From Streptomyces sp. NBC_01241 (lineage in GTDB: Bacteria; Actinomycetota; Actinomycetes; Streptomycetales; Streptomycetaceae): a stretch of DNA of 64,000 nt. The stretch lies in NCBI RefSeq assembly GCF_041435435.1, contig NZ_CP108494.1, positions 62,001 to 126,000 of the forward strand, written 5' to 3'. Below, one piece after another: positions 1 to 9,484 of the stretch. The notes under the pieces were generated by a model, which did no database searches, had not been told where the DNA came from, and saw only the letters and a list, made by a program, of their open reading frames with translations. Made by a program: the position numbers and the translations under genes. The first letter of the stretch is position 1, and each line of letters starts with the position of its first letter.

Positions 1-831
1 GAACGGCTGAAGGAACGCCTCCTTCCCGCACTGTGCTCGGGGCGGTTGATCGCCGGCAATGCCATGACCGAGGACGAAGCAGGCTCCGACGTCTCCCGGC
101 TGACCGTGACCGCGCGAGAGGTGGAGGGCGGGTTCCTCCTCAGCGGAGAGAAGACATTCGTCAGCAACGGGCCGGTCGCCGACGTCTATGTCACCTATGC
201 GACCACGGACCCTGAGGCGGGCCACCTCGGCGTGACGGGTTTCGTGGTCGAACGGGGCGCAACAGGCCTGAGCGTGGGCGACCCGTTCGACAAGCTCGGG
301 CTGCTGTCGTGCCCGGCCGGAACCGTTCGTTTCGACGACTGCTTCGTGCCTGACAAGCAGGTCCTCGGGGTACGCGGCGGCGGCGGCGCGATCTTCCAGC
401 ACTCCATGGGCTGGGAGCGGGCCTGCCTGTTCGCCGGCTATCTCGGGCTCCTCGATCGGCTCCTCGACAGGTGTGTCGAACATGCCCGGAAGCGACGCCA
501 GTTCGGAAAGCGCATCGGCAGATTCCAGGCCGTGGCGCACCGCGTCGTCGAGATGAAGCTGCGGACGGAGAGCGCCCGCCTGCTGCTGTACCGCGCCTGC
601 TGGGAGATGGACCAGCAACAGGCCTCCGCGCTCAGCATCGCGCTGTCCAAGCTCGCCGTCTCCGAGACAGCGGTCGCCGCCGCGCTCGACGCCATCCAGA
701 TATTCGGCGGCCGAGGCTACCTGCGGGATCACGGGATCGAGGCGTTCCTGCGCGACACCGTCCCCAGCACGATCTTCTCCGGCACCTCGGACATACAGCG
801 GCTCCTCGTCGCGGAGGAGCTCGGACTGTGA
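1..831 (+). CDS. acyl-CoA dehydrogenase family protein, 5' end outside window
   Basis: The frame is open from base 1, so the start lies upstream; about 276 residues are seen. The C-terminal half of an FAD-dependent acyl-CoA/acyl-carrier dehydrogenase is clear: EDEAGSD near the start, FGKRIGRFQAV, FGGRGYLRD and the closing SGTSDIQRLLVAEELGL. The usual medium-chain catalytic Glu before the GT of that last motif is Ser, but a Glu in GWERACLF lies where isovaleryl-CoA-dehydrogenase-type enzymes keep their base. That pattern is also found in prolyl-carrier-protein oxidases of pyrrole biosynthesis (family knowledge). Its stop overlaps the GTG of the adenylation gene, so the two are translationally coupled. 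The substrate is not determined by sequence. Confidence 0.9.
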   Translation, partial: ERLKERLLPALCSGRLIAGNAMTEDEAGSDVSRLTVTAREVEGGFLLSGEKTFVSNGPVADVYVTYATTDPEAGHLGVTGFVVERGATGLSVGDPFDKLGLLSCPAGTVRFDDCFVPDKQVLGVRGGGGAIFQHSMGWERACLFAGYLGLLDRLLDRCVEHARKRRQFGKRIGRFQAVAHRVVEMKLRTESARLLLYRACWEMDQQQASALSIALSKLAVSETAVAAALDAIQIFGGRGYLRDHGIEAFLRDTVPSTIFSGTSDIQRLLVAEELGL

Positions 832-2306
832 AACTCCACGCACTCGTCATCGAAGCCGCCCAGCGCTCGCCGGACGCCCTCGCAGTCTCGGCGCAGGACG
901 TGGACCTGACCTACGCGGAACTCGACCGTCTGGCGGGCCGGTTCGCCTTGGCCATGAGCAGCCGGGGGGTGCGCCCCGGCGACCGGGTGATCCTCTGGGG
1001 CGGAAAGAGCGCCCTGGCCGTGGCCTTCATGCAAGGGGCGCTGCGCATCGGAGCCGCATATGCGCCGGTCGCCTCCGCCAATCCCCCCGACCGGGTGGCC
1101 CGCATCGCCTGCGACAGCGACGCCGTCCTGGTCGTGGCGGACGAGGCGGCCGCCTACACGCTCTCCTCCGGACCGGCCCCCGGCGAGCTGGGCGGTGCCG
1201 CCGTCGTCACCCTGGACACCATGCTGGCCGAAGCGTCCGAGGACGCCGCGCCGGAGATCTTCGACAGCCACCCCGACGACATGGCGTACATCCTCTACAC
1301 CTCCGGGTCGACCGGCACGCCCAAGGGCGTCTGTCTCAGCCATCGCAACGCGCTGGCTTTCGTCGACTGGGCGGTTCAGAGTCTCGGACTCGGTCCGGAA
1401 GACCGCCTGTCCAACCACGCCCCCTTCAACTTCGACCTGTCGGTCTTCGATCTGTACGGCGCGTTCCGTGCCGGGGCGTCCGTACACCTGATCCCACCCG
1501 AGATGGCCTACGCACCCGCCCAACTCGTCGCGTTCGTCCGGGAGCGGCGTATCTCCGTCTGGTACTCGGTGCCTTCCGCACTGACCCTGATGATGCGGGA
1601 GGGAGAGCTGCTCAAGGGAGCGAGGCCCCCCGCGTTGCGCGCCTGCGTCTTCGCCGGCGAACCGTTCGCCATCACGCAGGCCCAGACGATGCGCAGAAGC
1701 TGGCCCGACGTACGGCTGCTCAACTGGTACGGGCCCACCGAGTCGAACGTGTGCACCTCCTACGAGGTGACGGAGGCCGATCTCGAGCGGACAGGCCCGC
1801 TGCCCATCGGCAGCCCGGCCTCCGGGGACTCGATCACCCTCGACCCCTCCGACAAGGAAGGCGAGATCGTGGTGACGGGGCCCACGGTGATGCTCGGCTA
1901 CTGGGGACGCGCCCGACAGGCTGGCCCTTACCGGACCGGGGACATCGGACGGATCGGCCCGGACGGTGAACTGGAGTACGTGGGCCGTATCGACCACATG
2001 GTCAAGGTCCGCGGTCACCGCGTCGAGCTCGGCGAGATCGAGGCCGTGCTCGCCCGCCACCCCTCGGTGGCGGGCGCGGTCGTGGTCGTCACAGGAGACG
2101 CGCTGGAATGCCGGCTGCACGCCGTGGTCGTCCCCGCCGGGGCCGAGCGCCCGCGCCTGCTCGGCCTCAAGCAGCACTGCGCGCGGCACCTGCCCACGTA
2201 CATGCTCTTCGACGCCGTGCATGTGGTGGGCAGCCTGCCCCTGACACCGAACGGCAAGACCAACCGACCCGCGCTGGTAGCGGCGATAGAAGGGGGGACC
2301 TTGTGA
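828..2306 (+). CDS. stand-alone amino-acid adenylation (AMP-forming) enzyme
   Basis: A 492-residue ANL-superfamily enzyme that activates an acid as the acyl-AMP and probably loads it on a carrier protein. Motifs in order: LYTSGSTGTPKGV (about residue 155), FDLSVFDLYG with the Asp that usually holds an alpha-amino group, NWYGPTESN (about 298), YRTGDIG (about 368), DHMVKVRGHRVELGEIE (about 389) and NGKTNRPAL with the C-terminal Lys (about 475). There is no condensation or carrier domain. The GTG start overlaps the upstream stop. Together with the dehydrogenase-like partner this resembles PltF/PltE-type systems that turn proline into pyrrole-2-carboxyl carrier protein. That role is inference; no carrier gene is visible. 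Confidence 0.9.
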   Translation: MKLHALVIEAAQRSPDALAVSAQDVDLTYAELDRLAGRFALAMSSRGVRPGDRVILWGGKSALAVAFMQGALRIGAAYAPVASANPPDRVARIACDSDAVLVVADEAAAYTLSSGPAPGELGGAAVVTLDTMLAEASEDAAPEIFDSHPDDMAYILYTSGSTGTPKGVCLSHRNALAFVDWAVQSLGLGPEDRLSNHAPFNFDLSVFDLYGAFRAGASVHLIPPEMAYAPAQLVAFVRERRISVWYSVPSALTLMMREGELLKGARPPALRACVFAGEPFAITQAQTMRRSWPDVRLLNWYGPTESNVCTSYEVTEADLERTGPLPIGSPASGDSITLDPSDKEGEIVVTGPTVMLGYWGRARQAGPYRTGDIGRIGPDGELEYVGRIDHMVKVRGHRVELGEIEAVLARHPSVAGAVVVVTGDALECRLHAVVVPAGAERPRLLGLKQHCARHLPTYMLFDAVHVVGSLPLTPNGKTNRPALVAAIEGGTL

Positions 2307-2845
2307 ACGGCATGACAGACACGACAACGGAGTCCGAGCTCGAGGGCATCGGGTACGCGGAGTTCCGCAACATCATGGGCTCGTTCGCGAGCGGCATCAG
2401 CGTGGTGACAACCCTCGACGACGACAATCAGCCGTGCGGTATGACCTGCTCCGCCGTGTGCAGCGTCTCCGCGGACCCGCCGCTGCTCCTCGCCTGTGTA
2501 CGGACACCCAGCAGCACCCTCGACACGGTCCGTAAACGCGGGCAGTTCGCCATGAACTTCCTCGACTCCCAGGCCCGGGACCTCTCGGATCTGTTCGCCA
2601 GCCGCACCCCGGACAAGTTCGCCGCCGTGCAGTGGAGCCCCGGCGACACCGCCCGTATGCCCATACTCGACCGCACGCTGGCCCACGCCGAGTGCGAGGT
2701 GCACGACCTCATCAACGCCGGCGACCACGTCATCGTCCTCGGCCGGCTGGTGGGTGGGGGAACCGACACCACCAGGTTCCCTCTTGGCTACTGGCGCGGC
2801 AGTTACGTCCGGTTGTTCCGCATGACCGCCACCGCACGGTCCTGA
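2303..2845 (+). CDS. flavin reductase family protein
   Basis: A 180-residue protein of the FMN-binding split-barrel flavin-reductase family, which supplies reduced flavin to a partner monooxygenase or halogenase. Family features are FASGISVVTT near residue 30, GMTCSAVCSVSADPPLLL, and the FAMNFL segment; the end FPLGYWRGSYVRL is also typical. A GTG start preceded by AGGGGGG overlaps the adenylation stop by 4 bp, so it is the third gene of the operon. Its flavin-dependent partner is not in the window. Confidence 0.88.
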   Translation: MNGMTDTTTESELEGIGYAEFRNIMGSFASGISVVTTLDDDNQPCGMTCSAVCSVSADPPLLLACVRTPSSTLDTVRKRGQFAMNFLDSQARDLSDLFASRTPDKFAAVQWSPGDTARMPILDRTLAHAECEVHDLINAGDHVIVLGRLVGGGTDTTRFPLGYWRGSYVRLFRMTATARS

Positions 2846-2854
2846 CGCACTATG

Positions 2855-2888
2855 GGGGCAGCGCCACAACCGAATCGGCGCTGCCTCC
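2855..2888 (+). terminator. probable intrinsic terminator after the flavin reductase gene
   Basis: A hairpin with a 9-bp perfect GC-rich stem (GGCAGCGCC with GGCGCTGCC), extended by G-T/G-C pairs, lies 10 bp after the flavin reductase stop. There is no U-tract, which is common for actinomycete terminators. Confidence 0.6.
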
Positions 2889-2939
2889 CTGTCGCACCGC
2901 ACTCTCGAATCCGGACACCAGGCACACCGTCCAGGCGTT

Positions 2940-3530
2940 CAGTTCTTCCGGGGCACCTCGAAAAGAACGGGCTCTGGTTCAGCCGTTCCTGGGCCACGAC
3001 GGATGGGCTGGCACCGAAGCGCGGGCAGACTACCGGGTTCACTTCGCAGGGCGACGGCCGGCCGCTGCCGGATGCGTGAGCCGCGCAAAGTCTTGCCGTC
3101 CACCGCGATCGCTTGCCGTTCGCCCTCCGCCGTGGCGGTGCGGGCGGCCAGAAAGGCGCCGACGGCCTGGTCGAAGCCGTCACCGTCCAGGCGGGACAGT
3201 AGTCGGCGCACGGTCGCCGGGTGCGGAACAGGGACGGCTCCGGTGAGCGGATCGGGCCAGAATCCCAGCACACGAAGCGCCCAGGCCGGAGCATCCTGGA
3301 GCCACTCGCCGATCGCGGCCAGGGACTTCGCCCCGGTCAGCACGGCTGCCGCGGCCGAGGCCACCAGCGCGGCCAGGGGTAGCGGCGTCCGCGCAGACCA
3401 CGCGGATCAGGAACGGCGAGGAGGAACGGGGACAACGCCACCGCCACGGGCAGTGGTGCGTCCGGCTGCGACCGGGCCAGTTGGCCCAGGCCGCGAGGCA
3501 TGGGAAAAGATACGGATGCCGGCACGGGCT
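2940..3530 (-). pseudogene. ISAs1-family transposase remnant
   Basis: The N-terminal third of an ISAs1-type transposase, split over two minus-strand frames. The upstream piece reads VALSPFLLAVPDPRGLRGRRYP. After a frameshift near 3370 the next reads VLTGAKSLAAIGEWLQDAP and later AIAVDGKTLRGSR, the typical first-catalytic-Asp region. Homology stops after that motif, so the rest of the DDE domain is missing. Dead relic. Confidence 0.75.
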
Positions 3531-3557
3531 CGCTCGGTACTCATGCGACGTAGACAC

Positions 3558-4187
3558 TCACATGATCACCGGTACCGTGCCTGCACTCGTTCCCCCACCC
3601 TCGCAAACCAGGCGCGGTACCACTCCACCGGACGACCGCGACAGACCTTGCGTATCGCAAACACGCAATGCCCCTGTCTGGGGCACACCGCAGGAGACCT
3701 CCACCAGGGAATCGGCATCCGATATCGCCTTGCGCGTGGCACCGACCCGGGTCGTCGTGGTCAACATGGGCGCACTTCCCGACACCACGGTAGAGATCTC
3801 ACCGCGGAGATCGTCATCACTGCTTCCGGCCTGCCCCCACACCACGTACCTGTACTCCACTGGCTCATCCAGTAGCGTCACGTACGTCAGCTGCACGCTC
3901 GGTATTCGCTGACGTGATCTCTCAGGGAATTCATCGACCGCCTCGACGCCGCTGAGCACCACCGTGCTGACACCGAGACTCCCCACGATCCGCCCGCCTC
4001 GGGAAGAATCCTTTTCGAGGCCGACGTGCACCGTGATCTCACCGGGCCCCAAATACCCGAGCTGGAACGTGAGCAGATGTTCTCGGTGCTGCCGATCTTT
4101 GGGGATCAGGCAGGAGCGCAGGAGGAGTCCGTCCGGCTCGTAGAAGAGAGTGGCCGCGCCCTCGCAACCCATGAGTGATGTGCGCAT
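3558..4187 (-). CDS. hypothetical protein
   Basis: A 209-residue open frame with a strong GGAGG ribosome site 6-7 bp before the ATG, which supports it as a real gene. I recognise no family. The first 160 residues look like a compact beta-rich soluble protein with no signal peptide or membrane segment. The last 40 or so residues, rich in Ser/Arg/Gly, run toward the ISAs1 remnant and may be non-native tail created at a junction. Confidence 0.5.
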   Translation of the reverse strand: MRTSLMGCEGAATLFYEPDGLLLRSCLIPKDRQHREHLLTFQLGYLGPGEITVHVGLEKDSSRGGRIVGSLGVSTVVLSGVEAVDEFPERSRQRIPSVQLTYVTLLDEPVEYRYVVWGQAGSSDDDLRGEISTVVSGSAPMLTTTTRVGATRKAISDADSLVEVSCGVPQTGALRVCDTQGLSRSSGGVVPRLVCEGGGTSAGTVPVIM

Positions 4188-5717
4188 TTCCGCCTCCAGA
4201 TTCAGGAATTACCGGGTCCGATGTGCAACGCTCAGTACAGGTGAGGTGATCACGACGCCGGGCCGGGGCACCCTCGGACCATCCGGTTGCGCCCCACTGG
4301 CGCCCGAACTCAACGACGCGGCGGATCAGGGACCACACCACGCTGCTCACGGACGTCCCCTCCAGCTCCCTCCCGGAACCGCTCGGGCACCGGACCCGCA
4401 AGGGGGCCGGCGCTTCAGCAACCGTCAGGGCGTCATGGACAACAACGACCAGGCCTGAATTTCCATTCGCGAAGACGTCCGCCCGCGTCAAGGCCTGGCA
4501 GGGGAGGCCTCACACCATCGTGAGAGAAGCTGCGCCGGAGAATCCGCATCGTGCCGATTCTCCAAGATCACCCAGCCGTGACCACTGGAGCTCCGCGCAG
4601 CCCGACGAATTCATTTCTGACGGTTTGCCGGAGCCACCCGTTACGGACGGGGTGATCGCAATCCGACTCGCGTGACCACCACTTCGCAGCCATACCGAAT
4701 GGCTGCGACAGGTCGAGGTTGCGTTGCTTCGCTTCTTCAAGCGCGCAGCGTCGACTGGCGTACAAGCATCCCCCGCGATGGCCGAACCCCCCTTGCCCTA
4801 CGACGCCAGTGTGCATCTTGGACTGTTCAACGATGCGTACCACGGTCGATTCGACAGTATCCAATCAGTTCAAGTCAACCGTGATCTCAAACCTGAAAAA
4901 CCTTCCAAGGTGTCCGAATTAGGTGATGCGGGGGCCGTGTCGCGCAAGCCCCCGCTCGTCGGGAGTGCTGTGACCTCCGCAGCGGATCACACAGAGCCCC
5001 GGGGGCTCTGCCGCGTCGGCCTCGATACGCCCGCGATATCGCTTCCCGGCCGGAGAACCTCTCATCGCCCCCCACAATGTCGCTGGTGCCGGGGCAGGTG
5101 ACCGGCCACCTTCGTCAGCACCAACCCCGGTGCGTCATGTCCGCACCGCCACGGTCGACACACGGAAGACGGGACGAACCGCGCTTCCTCGACAGCGCCC
5201 GGACACCGCGTCGACCTGATCCACAATCCCCCCGGCCATACCAGACAAAAGAACAGGCGACTGACTGCTCACGCCCAGTTTTCAGCCTCCATGAAACCGT
5301 CCCGAATCGACCCACGACCCACAGTCGATGATTACGGTGTGTCAGCACCACGTGTCGATAGAATTCCTGCAAGCGGAGGAGACCGTCCGGACCCATCCCG
5401 TATGGGAAGCGCATGCCCACGGCGGACAATCCGGCCGCAGCGGCGAAGAAGACCGTAGCCGCCCCGCAGGACGCGAGTATCCCCTGCCGTTCTGGCCCAG
5501 CGTCACCCTCGCCTGGGTGCCGAGTATGAATTCAGGACAGCTCACCTTTCTGTGGACGGGGTACTCCGACGGACCTGATTTCGCTCGTCCTGCCTCATTG
5601 TCCCACCGCAGCGGCCGGATGATCTCGTGCCCGTAATATCGCGGCCGCCGAGGAGAGCAGATACGTCTTCGATGAACCGTTCCGGGTTTGATCGAGGCTC
5701 GATTCTTTTGGAAGGAT
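4188..5717. other. long region with no convincing gene
   Basis: Short frames exist on both strands, but none has a ribosome site, conserved motif or consistent Streptomyces codon pattern. GC is lower than in the flanking operons, suggesting decayed or acquired DNA. I see no RNA gene or clear repeat. Confidence 0.5.
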
Positions 5718-5964
5718 CGAGTCCGTTACGGCGAAGCAATACCTCAAGGATCTCAAGGAACGGGCCGTGCGCCCGGTCCTGGAGACTCGTGATCAGTACA
5801 GGACCGAGTCCGCGGCGATCCGCCCGATCGGAGCGAAGCTCGGCATCGGGCTGGAGTCCCTGCGGAACTGAGTGCGTCAGGCCGAGGTCGATGCCGGTGC
5901 CCGAACCGGGACCACGACCGAGGAATTTGCCCAGCTCAAGGCCCTCAAGGAAGAGGTCGCCTAA
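5718..5964 (+). pseudogene. IS3-family orfA remnant
   Basis: Reads AKQYLKDLKERAVRPVLETR, an in-frame TGA at 5869-5871 replacing the Trp of LRNWVRQAEVD, then TEEFAQLKALKEEVA before TAA. This is the HTH region of an IS3 OrfA with one nonsense change. The downstream part is cut by the IS4 element, whose 10-bp target repeat begins inside the last codons. Confidence 0.75.
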
Positions 5965-5967
5965 CCT

Positions 5968-7439
5968 CAATACCGGTAACTTAGGGCGCTTTGGTCCGCT
6001 TGACCCGTTTGGGTTTGGTGGCGTTGACGATGGTGAGAGTCGGGATAGCTGGACGGTCCGTAACACGGTGGGCGGCGCGTTTGAGGGGCCAGGCGAGGAC
6101 TTTGCGTTTGATGACGCGGGGGTTGGATCTGCGGCGTCGCGGTGGCAGGAGACGCTCGATGAGTTCAGCGTGGGTCGCTTTGACCGCGCGGGTGAGTCTG
6201 CCGGGGGGAAAATGCCGCCTGGTCGGTGACCTGGCGGCGCACGACGCGCACTGAACGGATGAAGGAGATGCGGTCGGGATCCTGACCGGCTTGGTTCGCG
6301 GCCTGGTGCATCAGGTGCCGGATAGCGTGGTGGACGAGCAGGAAGCCGTAAAGTTCCTGCTCGGCTCCGTCAGGGTGTTGTGAACGCAGCACCAGGTGCG
6401 ACCCGCCGAGGTGGGTCTTGATCTCGTCGAGGGTGGACTCGAACTCCCATCGCTGGGCGTAAAGGGCTGCCAGTTCCGCGGCTGGGGCCATGGACGGGTC
6501 GAGGATGGTGGTGAGGAGCCGGTAGACACCCTCGTGGCCGGCGATGGTGTACTCCACCGCGCGCACCCGCACCCCACGACGAGTGTGGTGGATGTCGCTC
6601 CGATCGAAAATTTCGGTGAGGTAGGAGCCGTCCGGCAGTTGCTCCACCACCGGCAGCACCAGGTCCTTGCGCACGCGCCACAACAGGTCCGCCCCGGTGG
6701 CTGCCGCTTTGCACCACAGGTCCACGCCGTAGAAACCGCGGTCGGCCAGGAGCAGCATCCCCGGCCGCAGGGACCCCAGCACCGCCCGGGCCAGTGTCTG
6801 CTCTCCGGCGCGCAGACCTCCGACCGCAGCGTCGAAAACGACGTGGGTGCCGCATTCCACCAGGCCGACCATGCGCAACTGCGGGCGGCCGACCTCAAGT
6901 TCGCCCCGCCCGGAGCGGGGCGGGCGGCCGAACGCTTCCGTGTTCGCTTTCGTGTCCGGCAGGTCAAACGTGGTGCCGTCGATCGCGGTCAGCCGCCAGA
7001 CGCCGTAGAAGGCGCCCTGCGTGTCGGGTGTGGCGACCGGACAGCACACGCGCGCGAACAGCCGCCGCAGAGGCGCCACACCCAGCCGGGACCTGGCTTT
7101 CCAGATCGCAGCCGTACTCGGCACCACCCACGTCCCACGCCAACGCCGCTCGTCCTGCAGACCAGCTGTCAGCAGCCGGGCGACTTCCTCATAGCTCTGC
7201 CCGGAGAACAAACACATCGCCAGCACGAAATAGACCACCAACCGGGCCGGCAGCAACCGGTTCCGCAGTTGCATCCGGCCCGTCTCCACCAGTACCTCGT
7301 CCACCAGCGACCGAGGAAACGCCTGCGTCAGCACTCCGACCGCAACCCGGTCCGACAACCGCTCACCAGATGACTTCAGTTGGCCCGCTCTTGGCATACC
7401 AACAACAACGAGCAGAATCTCCGTAAGTTACCGGTATTG
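5968..7439 (-). mobile_element. IS4-family insertion sequence with terminal repeats and target duplication
   Basis: The ends are 19-bp inverted repeats with one mismatch (CAATACCGGTAACTTAGGG at 5968-5986 and its near-complement at 7421-7439). The identical 10-bp direct repeats CGCCTAACCT at 5958-5967 and 7440-7449 are a target duplication. The element is 1,472 bp, carries one transposase gene, and landed in an IS3 orfA remnant. Confidence 0.9.
5981..7397 (-). pseudogene. IS4-family transposase with a 3' frameshift
   Basis: The frame from 7397 encodes 410 residues: an N-terminal IS4 domain, AIDGTTFDLPD with the first Asp, LLADRGFYG with the second, and YAQRWEFESTLDEIK, which matches the Y-(2)-R-(3)-E-(6)-K signature. 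It stops at 6165 after AAFSPRQTHPRG. In the next frame the minus strand continues AVKATHAELIERLLPPRRRR and so on to a TAA inside the left terminal repeat (5981-5983), as expected for an intact copy. The shift is at a C6/A4 run near 6205-6215, so it is either a real indel or a sequencing error. Without the last 60 residues activity is uncertain. Confidence 0.8.
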
Positions 7440-7555
7440 CGCCTAACCTCGCCGTTTCGGTTGGGCTGAGCGGCTGCGTTGGTTATCAACTGTTGGGTGG
7501 CCGGGGTGATTCTGTTGTTGAAGCTTCCCCTTGATCGTGGACACCTGGAGACTGA

Positions 7556-9230
7556 GCCCGGATCCACCGGCTCGATGCCTGTGGATAGCCTCTCCGGAAA
7601 CGAGGAAGTGCCCTGTGACCTGCGATGATGGGAGTTCTTCACGCTTCCAGCACGCACGACCACGAGGGCACTTCCGAGATGCAATCTTCCCATGCCGCAG
7701 CGAGGGTCTCCGCACGGTTTGATGATCCGAATCTGGTCGGCTACGGCGGGCTGGCCCCGGTGGTGCGGCTGGCTGAGCGGTGCGGACTGCCCGCACTCGT
7801 CGACGAGCACGTCCGGCTGCCGGCCTCGACGGACGGCACCGGGGCCTTCCCCGCGGCGAAGCTGATGTCGCTGGTCGGCGGCATGGTCGCCGGGGCGGAC
7901 AGCATCGATGACATGGACCGGCTGCGGCACGGTGGGCTGCCGCGGCTGTTCAGCGGGGTGCGGGCGCCGTCCACGCTGGGCTCGTACCTGCGCTCCTTCA
8001 GCCACGGACACGTGAAGCAACTGCACGCGGTGGCCCGCCGGTTCCTACCCGAACTGGCCGCGCACACCCCGCTGCTGCCCGGCGCCGACCAAGTGGCCTA
8101 CGTGGACATCGACGACACGATCCGTCGCACCTACGGCTACGCCAAGCAGGGCGCCGGCTACGGATACAGCAAGGTCAAGGGCTTGAACGCGCTGATCGGG
8201 ATCGTCTCCACCCCGCTGGCCGCTCCGGTGATCGTCGCCACCCGCCTGCGCAAGGGACCGTCCAACTCCGCCCGAGGTGCGGCCGCGTTCGTCGCCGAAT
8301 CGATCCGCACCGCAAGAGCGTGCGGCGCGAGCGGGCTGCTGGTCGTGCGGGCCGACTCCGCGTTCTACGGCGCCAATATCGTGAACGCCTGCCGGGCCCT
8401 GGGCGTCCGGTTCTCGGTCACCGTGCGGATGAACGCCTCGGTCAAGGCCGCGATCGCGGGCATCGACGAAGCCGCGTGGAAGGCGATCAAGTACCCCAAG
8501 GCCGTGTGGGACGAGGAGGGGCAGTGCTGGATCTCGGACGCCGAGATAGCCGAGACCACCTACACCGCCTTCACCTCCAAGCCGAAGAAGCAGCAGGCCA
8601 CCGCCCGTCTGATCGTGCGCCGCGTCAAACGGCTCAACCCGGCAGCGGTGCCCGAGGGACAGGGCGCACTCTTCGATACCTGGCGCTACCACGCCGCGTT
8701 CACCGACTCTCCGCTCTCCCTGTCCGATGCCGAACGTGAGCACAGGCGGCACGCTGTCGTGGAACAGGTGATCGCGGACTTGAAGAACGGCCCGTTCGCC
8801 CACGCCCCCTCCGGGCACTTCCAGGCGAACGCCGCCTGGCTCGCGCTGGCCGCTCTCGCGCACAATCTGACCCGCGCCGCCGGCGCCCTGGCGTCCGCCT
8901 TCCACGCCAAGGCCACCACCGCAACGATCCGCGACCACCTGATCAACGTGCCCGCCCGCCCGGCCCGCTCCGCCCGGCGCCTCACCCTCCACCTGCCCGA
9001 ACACTGGCCCTGGGCCGACGACTTCACCCAGCTCTTCGACCTCGTGCACGCGCCACCACCCACAGCCTGAGAAGCCCTGACCACCCCGCCCGCAAGGGCC
9101 CGAGACCGCCGAACACGTGGAAGAGCTGGACAGACCAGCGGATACTCCCTGCCCGAACAGCCAGATCATCTCGCCAACCGCCAAGACAACCCCGAAACGA
9201 TCACTCCGGAATCAAGCCGGTGGATCCGGG
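7556..9230 (+). mobile_element. IS1380-family insertion sequence
   Basis: Inverted ends of about 21 bp with one mismatch (beginning CCCGGATCCACCGGCT; copies at about 7557-7576 and 9211-9230) surround a full IS1380 transposase gene. The 4-bp CTGA occurs on both sides (7552-7555 and 9231-9234) and is likely the target duplication, though one extra G at the left end makes the exact boundary uncertain. It sits between the IS3 left end and its orfA. Confidence 0.75.
7679..9070 (+). CDS. IS1380-family transposase
   Basis: A 463-residue DDE transposase, full length for the family. The ATG at 7679 (MQSSHAAARVSARFDDPNLV) gives the usual N-terminus; an upstream in-frame ATG at 7625 lies in the poorly conserved leader. 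Visible features are AYVDIDDTIRRTYGYAKQGA with the first Asp, LLVVRADSAFYG with the second, and EHRRHAVVEQVIADLKNGPF with the Glu, followed by the conserved ANAAWLALAALAHNLTRAAG. No frame damage is visible, so the copy may still be active. Confidence 0.9.
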   Translation: MQSSHAAARVSARFDDPNLVGYGGLAPVVRLAERCGLPALVDEHVRLPASTDGTGAFPAAKLMSLVGGMVAGADSIDDMDRLRHGGLPRLFSGVRAPSTLGSYLRSFSHGHVKQLHAVARRFLPELAAHTPLLPGADQVAYVDIDDTIRRTYGYAKQGAGYGYSKVKGLNALIGIVSTPLAAPVIVATRLRKGPSNSARGAAAFVAESIRTARACGASGLLVVRADSAFYGANIVNACRALGVRFSVTVRMNASVKAAIAGIDEAAWKAIKYPKAVWDEEGQCWISDAEIAETTYTAFTSKPKKQQATARLIVRRVKRLNPAAVPEGQGALFDTWRYHAAFTDSPLSLSDAEREHRRHAVVEQVIADLKNGPFAHAPSGHFQANAAWLALAALAHNLTRAAGALASAFHAKATTATIRDHLINVPARPARSARRLTLHLPEHWPWADDFTQLFDLVHAPPPTA

Positions 9231-9266
9231 CTGAAACCTGAACGGCTCCAGAGGAAGTAGTGCCAG

Positions 9267-9445
9267 GTGGGAAGCAAGTACACGAAGCGGTACTCGGAAG
9301 AGTACAAACGGGACGCGGTCGAGCTCGTGTGCTCGTCAGGGCGGACGGTGACCGACGTCGCCTGGCAACTCGACGTCAGTGCCGAGAGCCTGCGCGCCTG
9401 GGTCAAGAAGGCCAAGGCCGCCGAGGTCACGGAGACCGGCGGAAA
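9267..9445 (+). pseudogene. IS3-family OrfA, N-terminal part
   Basis: The GTG-started frame reads GSKYTKRYSEEYKRDAVELV and VTDVAWQLDVSAESLRAWVK, an HTH typical of IS3 OrfA. It is cut at 9446 by the end of the IS256 element, so the leucine-zipper part is gone. Confidence 0.8.
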
Positions 9446-9484
9446 GGGTCTGTACAGCGAACGGTGGGACTCGGTTGATTGTTT

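Noticed and set aside
4039..4491. 150-codon minus-strand frame upstream of the hypothetical gene at 3558
   Set aside because: It overlaps the strong ribosome site and start of that gene in another frame and has no motif.
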